Assembly: GCA_023457615.1 (NCBI GenBank)
Contig: JAEWKY010000110.1
Coordinates: 1 to 6,069, forward strand
Reading direction: 5' to 3'
Source: Actinomycetes bacterium
GTDB lineage: Bacteria > Actinomycetota > Actinomycetes > Actinomycetales > Microbacteriaceae
Length of the DNA stretch: 6,069 nt
Shown here: piece after piece, positions 1 to 6,069 of the stretch
Position numbering within the stretch: position 1 is the stretch's first letter
Layout of the letters: every line of letters starts with the position of its first letter
The notes under the pieces: generated by a model
What the model was told of the DNA's origin: nothing
Seen by the model: the letters and a program-made list of their open reading frames with translations, nothing else
Database searches by the model: none
Program-made: the position numbers and the translations under genes

Positions 1-309
1 ACCCGAGCGTGTATCCGGATGCCAACGCCACCGGGATCGCCGCGATCACAACCCAGCCGAGCGGCGTCACGACACTGCCGAGGCGGCCTCCAAGCTGAGC
101 GAACGCGCGCCCGACGGCACGCGTCGCACGTACGACCGCGACGACGGCGTCGGCGAGCACGCCCGTGCGCGCGCCCACGATGCGGGTGCGCGTGTTGGCG
201 AGCCCGGCGACGCCGGTCTGGGTGAGCGAGTCGACGCGGGTTGCCGTCGTGACCCGCGGACCGCGACGCGGTCGTCGGGACCGGCTCGCGCGCTCGGGGC
301 GGGGTGCGC

Positions 310-313
<4 letters not shown>
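1..313 (-). CDS. DUF58 family protein, N-terminal fragment (3' end beyond window)
   Basis: An open frame of 104 codons runs from a GTG at 313-311 off the left edge with no stop. The GTG overlaps the stop of the upstream MoxR gene (GTGA, four bases), the usual sign of translational coupling. No strong Shine-Dalgarno sequence is visible ahead of it. The product starts with a basic, Arg/Pro-rich stretch (residues 1-26), then a small-residue, Ala/Val/Arg-rich segment (about 27-80). A hydrophobic stretch follows from about residue 84 (PLGWVVIAAIPVALASGYTLG) that looks like the first membrane segment. DUF58 proteins typically have one or two N-terminal membrane helices followed by a von Willebrand A-like domain, and they follow moxR in many bacteria. 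The conserved DUF58 core itself would lie outside the window, so the family call rests on position, overlap and the TPLGW-type membrane start. The gene lacks an ATG start and is easily missed. Confidence 0.8.
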
Positions 314-1281
<968 letters not shown>

Positions 1282-1289
1282 GCTCGGTG

Positions 1290-1296
1290 TCCTTCC
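1290..1296 (-). promoter_or_regulatory. Shine-Dalgarno sequence of the MoxR gene
   Basis: On the minus strand the gap between the giant gene and moxR contains GGAAGGA. Its last base is eight bases before the ATG at 1281. It decides between the two closely spaced ATG codons (1281 and 1275): spacing to the second would be fourteen bases. Its presence means moxR can be initiated independently of ribosomes finishing the upstream gene, unlike the following DUF58 gene. Confidence 0.75.
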
Positions 1297-1311
1297 GGGA
1301 CGCGGTCGGGG

Positions 1312-4300
1312 TCAGTTCGGGTAGTCGGTCGGGGAATAGCTTCGTTCATAGGTCGTACCGTCGTTCGCGGTGATGCGCACGCGCAGATCGCCGCCGATGC
1401 CGAGCAGTCCGGTCTCGCACGAGCCCGTCACGGGCATCGCGGACCAGCCGTCGGGGTTGTTGCCGGGCGAGCAGCGGTACTCGACCGCCTCGTAGCCGGG
1501 GCCGGGGATGCTCGTCCAGCTCCACGAGCCGGACAGCACGCCCTCATAGGCGAGGCCGGCGGGCGTCGAGTTGCGCACGGGCGTGCCGAGCGGGAACGCG
1601 GGCGACCACGCCGCGCTGCACAACGTCGCCTCGGGGTAGGCCCGACAGGCCTTCACGTAGACCGTGAGCGGCTGGCCGTAGTGGGCGCCCGTTCCCGAGG
1701 TGAGGAAGCTGCCGGGGGCGAGCATGCCGCTCTCGCTGCCGCCCTCGCCGATCTTGAACACGAAGGTGTCGGCGTCGGTCGAGCCGCTCGTGATCTCGAA
1801 CGACGTGAGCCGCGCATCCCAGAACTCGCCGCTCTCGCCGTTCTGCTGGATCGGGGCGATGATCGACGACACCTGGCCGGGGATGGCACGCGGCGTCACC
1901 TGCACGGGCGAGGCGGGGGTGCAGCCCTGCCCGTTGTAGGCGAACACCCAGATCGTGTACGTCTGGTTCGCCGAGAGGCCGCCGAAGCTCGTCGCGGTCG
2001 TGCCCGCCGTCAGGGTCTGGCTGCCGCCCGGCGGCGTCACGACCGGGGCGCCGTTCTCGACGCCCGAGACGGCGCAGACGGGCGTCGTGCCGTCGGAGCG
2101 CACGAGTGCGAAGAAGTTCTCGATCGGCCGGCCGTTGTCGCCGAACACGCCCGCCCACGACGCGGTCGCCGTCGAGCCGTCGGTGAGCGATCCCGACGCG
2201 GAGACGGTCGGGCCGACGAGCGTCGGCGGCCCCGCCGGGATGCCGACCCCCGTCGCCTGGTTCCAGGTGGCGAGCGAGTTGGGCGCGCTGTTGCGCGCGC
2301 TCACCGAGAAGCCCACGGAGCTGCCGTTCGCGATCGCGGGCGAGCTCAGGTTCGCGGTGTACACCGTGCCGACCGGGTCGGCGGGGTTGACCGCGAGGAT
2401 CTGCTGCAGCGGGCCGACCGTGACGACGTACTGCTCGATCGCGCTGCCACCGGCATCCGCGGGCTTGCGCCAGATGACCCGCAGCCCCTGGTCGAGCGGC
2501 GTCGAGTCGAGCGCGCTCGGCGGCGGCGGGATGATGTCCGACCAGATCGATCCGGGGAGCCCCACCGCCGCGGAGGGCCCGATCGCGTTGATCGCGACGA
2601 TCGAGAGCCGCACCGCGTTGCCCGGTCCGTTGCCCGGTGTCGTGAGCGCACAGTTGACCGAGGTCGTGCACGACGTGGTCGAGAGCAGCGCGTCGGTCGC
2701 GACCGACGTCATCGCGACCTCGTAGCGCTCGATCGGCGAGTTGTTGAAGGCGCCCGGCGACCACGACAGCTTGAGCAGCCGGTCGCCGAACTCCGTGACC
2801 GCCAGCCCCGTCACGGCGTCGGGCACGTCCTGCACCGAGATCGTGATCGCGCCCCAGACGTACCGGTCGCTGTCCTGCGTCGCGTCGGCGACCTGGTACT
2901 GCAGGCTCGTGTCGACCGGCGCCGCCGAGTCGCTCACGGTGACGGTGAGCCGCGAGCGGTCGGCGCTCGGCGTGATCGTCACGCCGTCGGGCAGCGCGGC
3001 GCCGTCGAGCCCGCGGATGTCGACGACCTGCAGCGGCTGGCCGGGGAACGGGTTGTTCACCTCGTCGTTCGCGAGCACGTCGATCGTCGTCGTGCCGCCG
3101 CGCGGCGTGACCGCGGTGTCGGAGACGGGCTTCACGAGCGGCAGAGTCGACGGCACGACCTGCAGGCGGATGCGACCCGCGCGGCCCTGGTTGATGTCGT
3201 CGTTGACCGTGAGCGTGATGTCGGTCGTCGTGCCCTTCGCGACGCTGCTCGAGGCGCGCAGCACGAGCCGCTGGCCGTTGAGCTCGAAGCTGAAGCCCTC
3301 GGGCAGCGGCTCGATGACGGCGTACTCGAGCTCGTCGATGTCGTCGTAGGGGTAGTTGGTGAGCCGGACGAGGTCGAGCTCCTTCGTCTGCCCGGGCTCG
3401 AAGTCGACGACGCCGCCGATGAAGACCGGCGGCTGGTTCTCGCGCGGCTCGACGTCGATCGGCAGGGTCAGGATGGCGCGACGGCCGTCCGGATCGCCCG
3501 CGCTCGCGCCGTCGGTCACCTCGAACGTGATCGACGCCGGCCCGAAGTACTGGTCGGCCGAGGTGTAGACCAGGGTGTTCGCGTCGACGACGAGGTCGTC
3601 GCCGTTGGAGTGCGTCGCGCGCACGGTGCTCGAGTCGGTCAGGCGCACGCCCTGCCCGCGCAGGGTGATCACGTACTCGTCGAGATCGATCGTGAGCGGC
3701 TGCTCGCTCGCGACCCTGAGCAGCGGCGCCGTGCGGTCCAGCTGCGGGAGGGCGTCGTCGAAGCCGGGCACCCAGATGAAGGCGAACGAGCGGATCCCGT
3801 CGTCGTCGGGATGGGAGACCGAGAACGGGATGATCTGGCTCTCGTCGCCGACGACGACCCGGATGCGCTTGTCGGAGAGCAGCTCGGCCGTCGTCGTGAA
3901 ACCGGGCAGCAGGGCGACGCCGAGGTCGCCGACCGCGCCGTCGGCGAAGAAGACGTTGTCGAGCACGTCGACGTTGACGGTCGTGCGGTCGACGACGTCG
4001 CTCGCGGAGAGCACCGTGTCCTGCGCGACCGGGTAGGACAGCGGGGCGTCGGGATCGACGCGCACCGTGACGAAGTTCTGGCTCGTGCCGCCGTACTCGT
4101 TCTGGATCGTGTAGATCACCGAGTACTCGCCGGGCTCGTCGGGCGGTGTGATGTCGAGCACGGCGTCCTCGACGATCTCGACCGTCGTGCCGTCGGTGGC
4201 GGTCGGCGCGGCCGACACGACGCGCAGCGGGCTGCCGTCGGGATCCGAATCGTTCGCGAGCACCTGCACGCTCACCGTGCGGTCCGGCCGCACCGAGACG

Positions 4301-6069
4301 GTGTCGGCGTTGGCGACCGGATTGCGCGCGCCGTCCAGACGCGGGCTGATGCCGACGCGCACGATGCCCTCGGCCCGCGCGCCGAGGCTGTCGACGAGCG
4401 CGTAGGTGAACTGGTCGGTGCCCGAGGAGTACTCCCCCGCCTCGAACTCGATGAACGTGGCCCCGGTGCCGAGCACGGCGCCCTTCTCGGGGTTGCTCGT
4501 GACTCCGATGAGCTGCACCGAGTCGCCGTCGGGGTCGACCCCGCTCAGCGGGATCTGGATGCGCACCGTCTCGCCCGCGAGCACGCGCGCGGTCACCCGG
4601 CGCGGCACGGGCGCGCTGTTGGTCGCGGCGTTCTCCTCGCGCACCGAGATGGTCACCCGGCCCTCGGCGCGCTGACCGGCGGACTCGATGCTGTACACCG
4701 CGACGTAGTTGCCCGCGGTCTCGGGCGCGAGGTAGCGCAGCCTGTCGCCCGACACGAAGAGCAGACCCGCACCGTCCGGGAGCTCCTCGGCGAGGTCGGG
4801 CAGGAGCGTGATCGGCTTCCCCTCGGGCTGCTCGTCGTTGTCGAGCACCGGGATGTCGACCACGTCGCCCACGCGCACGGTCGCGGTGTCGTCGACGGTG
4901 ACGGGCGGCTGCAGCTGGGCCGGCTCGGGGATCTCGACGACCGTGATCGTGCCGACGGCATCCGCGAGGCCGTTGCTGATGCGATAGGTGACGTCGACGC
5001 TGCGCCCCTCGAGCGGCGCGGTGAGGGTGATGCGCACCTGGCGCTGATCGAGCACCTCGGCGCGCACGCCCGGCGTGTCGTCGGCGACCCCGGTGACGAC
5101 GAGCACGCCGCCCGCGGGGTCGATGTCGGTCGTCGTCGGATCGATCGTGTCGCTCGACAGCGTCGTGATGAAGACCGTGCGCGGCACCGTGATCGGCCGG
5201 GTGTTCGCATCCGGGGGCGCGGCGACGTCGATGCGCACGAGCCCGGTCGCGGTCTGGTCGCCGTCCGTGACGGTGAACTCGACGTAGTGGGTGCGCACCT
5301 GATCGCTCAGGAAGGTGAACGTGCCCGCCTCGAAGCTCGGCTTGATCGTCGCGCCCGCGCGCTCCGGCACCGCGTTGAGGCGCAGCGGCCCGTTGCCGCC
5401 GCGCACGTGCGACATCGGTCGGATGGTGATCTCCTGGCCGGAGGTGGCGAGGGCGATCCAGGGCTCGATGACGATCGGCAGCTGGCCCGCGGGGCTCACC
5501 CCGATCGCGACGCTGCCCGTCGACTCCGCGACGCCGTCGGTCACGACGAGCGTCACCGACTTGAGGTCGCCGCCCTCGCCGGAGTCGGAGAAGACCACGA
5601 CGCCGTCGGGCTTGTGGCTCACCTGGTCGGGCGAGGCCGTCGTCGCCGACGTCAGATAGAAGGCGTCGCCGTCGGGATCGACCCAGTCGCCGAGCACCTG
5701 CGTCGTCACGCGGCCGCCGGCCGCGACCTCCGTGCGGGTCGTGCGCATCTGCACGGGCGGCGAGTTCTCCGACTCGCCGCGCACGGTGACCGTGACCGTG
5801 GCCGTCGCGATGCCCCCGCGACCGTCGCTGATCGTGTAGCGGAAGCTCAGGGTGCCGCTCGCCTCTTCGGCGAGCGTGAGCTGCAGCTGCTGATTGCGCG
5901 TCACGAGGTCGAGGCGCCCGACGTCCTCCGGGATCGCGTCGACCTGAGCGATGACGAGCACGTCGGCGTTCGGGTCGTAGTCGTTCAGCAGCACGGGCAG
6001 CACGGTCGCGCGACCCGGTCGCGCGCCGCCCGCGGCGGCGCCCCCCCACGGGGGGGGGGGGGGCGCCAC
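1312..6069 (-). CDS. Giant Ig-like / fibronectin type III repeat surface protein, 5'-partial
   Basis: The last 1585 codons of a very long gene, ending in TGA at 1314-1312; the true start lies to the right of the window. Residues here are numbered from the right edge. The visible protein is almost entirely beta-sandwich repeats: eleven Ig/cadherin-like units (about 17-1082), then five FN3-like units (about 1085-1580). There is no enzyme motif and no membrane segment in this part. The C-terminus (YSPTDYPN) has no LPXTG sorting signal or hydrophobic tail. Such arrays are typical of extracellular stalks or adhesins. If the protein is anchored, it is by an unseen N-terminal signal or membrane helix, as I recall for related actinobacterial proteins. 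The first ~15 residues (MAPPPPPWGG and following) come from a poly-G artefact at the edge and are probably not real; credible sequence starts near RPGRATVLPV. Function is inferred as cell-surface or envelope; the ligand is unknown. Confidence 0.9.
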   Translation of the reverse strand: MAPPPPPWGGAAAGGARPGRATVLPVLLNDYDPNADVLVIAQVDAIPEDVGRLDLVTRNQQLQLTLAEEASGTLSFRYTISDGRGGIATATVTVTVRGESENSPPVQMRTTRTEVAAGGRVTTQVLGDWVDPDGDAFYLTSATTASPDQVSHKPDGVVVFSDSGEGGDLKSVTLVVTDGVAESTGSVAIGVSPAGQLPIVIEPWIALATSGQEITIRPMSHVRGGNGPLRLNAVPERAGATIKPSFEAGTFTFLSDQVRTHYVEFTVTDGDQTATGLVRIDVAAPPDANTRPITVPRTVFITTLSSDTIDPTTTDIDPAGGVLVVTGVADDTPGVRAEVLDQRQVRITLTAPLEGRSVDVTYRISNGLADAVGTITVVEIPEPAQLQPPVTVDDTATVRVGDVVDIPVLDNDEQPEGKPITLLPDLAEELPDGAGLLFVSGDRLRYLAPETAGNYVAVYSIESAGQRAEGRVTISVREENAATNSAPVPRRVTARVLAGETVRIQIPLSGVDPDGDSVQLIGVTSNPEKGAVLGTGATFIEFEAGEYSSGTDQFTYALVDSLGARAEGIVRVGISPRLDGARNPVANADTVSVRPDRTVSVQVLANDSDPDGSPLRVVSAAPTATDGTTVEIVEDAVLDITPPDEPGEYSVIYTIQNEYGGTSQNFVTVRVDPDAPLSYPVAQDTVLSASDVVDRTTVNVDVLDNVFFADGAVGDLGVALLPGFTTTAELLSDKRIRVVVGDESQIIPFSVSHPDDDGIRSFAFIWVPGFDDALPQLDRTAPLLRVASEQPLTIDLDEYVITLRGQGVRLTDSSTVRATHSNGDDLVVDANTLVYTSADQYFGPASITFEVTDGASAGDPDGRRAILTLPIDVEPRENQPPVFIGGVVDFEPGQTKELDLVRLTNYPYDDIDELEYAVIEPLPEGFSFELNGQRLVLRASSSVAKGTTTDITLTVNDDINQGRAGRIRLQVVPSTLPLVKPVSDTAVTPRGGTTTIDVLANDEVNNPFPGQPLQVVDIRGLDGAALPDGVTITPSADRSRLTVTVSDSAAPVDTSLQYQVADATQDSDRYVWGAITISVQDVPDAVTGLAVTEFGDRLLKLSWSPGAFNNSPIERYEVAMTSVATDALLSTTSCTTSVNCALTTPGNGPGNAVRLSIVAINAIGPSAAVGLPGSIWSDIIPPPPSALDSTPLDQGLRVIWRKPADAGGSAIEQYVVTVGPLQQILAVNPADPVGTVYTANLSSPAIANGSSVGFSVSARNSAPNSLATWNQATGVGIPAGPPTLVGPTVSASGSLTDGSTATASWAGVFGDNGRPIENFFALVRSDGTTPVCAVSGVENGAPVVTPPGGSQTLTAGTTATSFGGLSANQTYTIWVFAYNGQGCTPASPVQVTPRAIPGQVSSIIAPIQQNGESGEFWDARLTSFEITSGSTDADTFVFKIGEGGSESGMLAPGSFLTSGTGAHYGQPLTVYVKACRAYPEATLCSAAWSPAFPLGTPVRNSTPAGLAYEGVLSGSWSWTSIPGPGYEAVEYRCSPGNNPDGWSAMPVTGSCETGLLGIGGDLRVRITANDGTTYERSYSPTDYPN
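1330..2817 (-). other. Five fibronectin type III-like repeats at the C-terminus of the giant protein
   Basis: Approximate units by residue: 1085-1175, 1181-1278, 1281-1393, 1396-1497 and 1500-1580. Three show the FN3 B-C strand pattern clearly: LSWSPGAFNNSPIERYEV (W1103), VIWRKPADAGGSAIEQYVV (W1200) and ASWAGVFGDNGRPIENFF (W1305). The matching late strand with a Tyr/Phe and Ala-Asn-type ending is seen at LSIVAINAIGPS, FSVSARNSAP, YTIWVFAYNGQG, TVYVKACRAY and VRITANDG. Units 4 and 5 are more diverged but keep this late strand. A proline run (1181-1184) separates units 1 and 2. All eight cysteines of the visible protein are here, arranged as close pairs within units 1, 3, 4 and 5, which fits disulfides in an exported protein. 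FN3 arrays in bacteria usually act as spacers or in surface or carbohydrate contact. Confidence 0.78.
2824..6021 (-). other. Tandem array of eleven Ig/cadherin-like repeats within the giant protein
   Basis: Approximate units by residue: 17-97, 106-191, 201-284, 292-383, 390-476, 488-576, 585-672, 681-775, 778-874, 881-973 and 979-1082. Most follow one plan: an entry ending in PPV, APV, NPV, YPV or a similar Pro-Val/Pro-Ile, a strand such as TVDDTATVRVGDVVDIPVLDN, an acidic turn (NDYDPNAD at 29-36, DPDGD at 131-135 and 512-516, NDSDPDG at 606-612), and closing strands of the YTISDG or FTVTDG type followed by TVTVTV. The acidic turns resemble calcium-binding loops of bacterial Ig/cadherin-like domains. 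The copies are strongly diverged at both protein and DNA level, so the array is old rather than recently expanded. Units 8 and 9 are the least canonical, lacking a clear ND-x-D turn. Unit boundaries are by eye and may be off by several residues. Confidence 0.8.
6037..6067. repeat. Poly-G run within an 11-bp inverted repeat at the right edge (probable artefact)
   Basis: Arms 6037-6047 (GGCGCCCCCCC) and 6057-6067 (GGGGGGGCGCC) are perfect reverse complements around a nine-base loop. A run of 14 Gs occupies 6050-6063. It falls where the giant gene should encode the entry of an Ig-like unit and instead gives Pro5-Trp-Gly-Gly-Ala3, unlike every other unit entry in the protein. The position at the very end of the sequence, the homopolymer and the fold-back symmetry together suggest an assembly or sequencing artefact and not native DNA. 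A genuine hairpin that stopped assembly is the alternative. Confidence 0.7.

Noticed and set aside
1282..1311. A terminator or promoter between the giant gene and moxR.
   Set aside because: The 30-base gap has no stem followed by a T-run and is too short for a convincing promoter besides the Shine-Dalgarno sequence; read-through is more likely.
1955..3349. Plus-strand open frames at 1955-2725 and 2741-3349.
   Set aside because: They lie antisense to FN3- and Ig-like units, show no recognisable domain, and their composition is that of the complement of the real gene.
1544..6049. A second open frame of about 1500 codons on the minus strand, overlapping the giant gene.
   Set aside because: It is Arg/Gly/Ala-rich and low in complexity with no domain pattern, as expected of an off-frame reading of very GC-rich DNA where stop codons are rare. 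The other frame has clear Ig and FN3 repeats and GC-rich third positions.
6050..6063. The G-run as a regulatory G-quadruplex.
   Set aside because: It is one uninterrupted homopolymer at the sequence end within a fold-back repeat, which is better explained as an artefact.
6067..6069. GTG at the right edge as the true start of the giant gene.
   Set aside because: It sits at the boundary inside suspect poly-G sequence, leads to no signal peptide, and enters directly into the middle of an Ig-like array, so the gene must continue beyond the window.
1312..6069. A previously undescribed enzymatic or defence system in the giant protein.
   Set aside because: No protease, nuclease, nucleotidase or other catalytic motif could be found among the beta-sandwich repeats; only structural or adhesive roles are supported.

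Overview
The window reads as a fragment of a high-GC actinobacterial chromosome. Codon third positions are overwhelmingly G or C, and the gene set and protein style resemble Microbacteriaceae (Microbacterium, Leifsonia and relatives). That placement rests on recalled family resemblance and was not tested. The unusual length and the abnormal poly-G right edge suggest that the window is a whole short contig, open at both ends.

Everything real lies on the minus strand and forms one head-to-tail operon, read from right to left. It begins with the C-terminal 1585 codons of a giant surface-type protein (1312-6069). The visible part holds about eleven tandem immunoglobulin/cadherin-like beta-sandwich repeats followed by about five fibronectin type III-like repeats. 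Its 5' end lies beyond the window. After a 30-base gap carrying a good Shine-Dalgarno sequence comes a complete MoxR-family AAA+ ATPase (310-1281). Its stop overlaps by four bases (GTGA) the GTG start of a third gene (1-313), whose first 104 codons look like the N-terminus of a DUF58 membrane-associated protein. The left edge cuts that gene.

MoxR plus DUF58 is a well-known pair: a AAA+ chaperone-like ATPase and a partner carrying a von Willebrand A-like domain. It is often followed by a transglutaminase-like membrane protein. Here the pair is directly downstream of, and probably co-transcribed with, a very long secreted Ig/FN3 protein. The natural inference, not shown by sequence alone, is that the ATPase module helps assemble, export or regulate the giant surface protein or other envelope components.

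There is no RNA gene, CRISPR array, insertion sequence, promoter or convincing terminator in the window. No stretch longer than 30 bases is non-coding. The last ~45 bases at the right edge (14-G run within an 11-bp inverted repeat) look like a sequencing or assembly artefact, so the first ~15 residues read from that edge should not be trusted.
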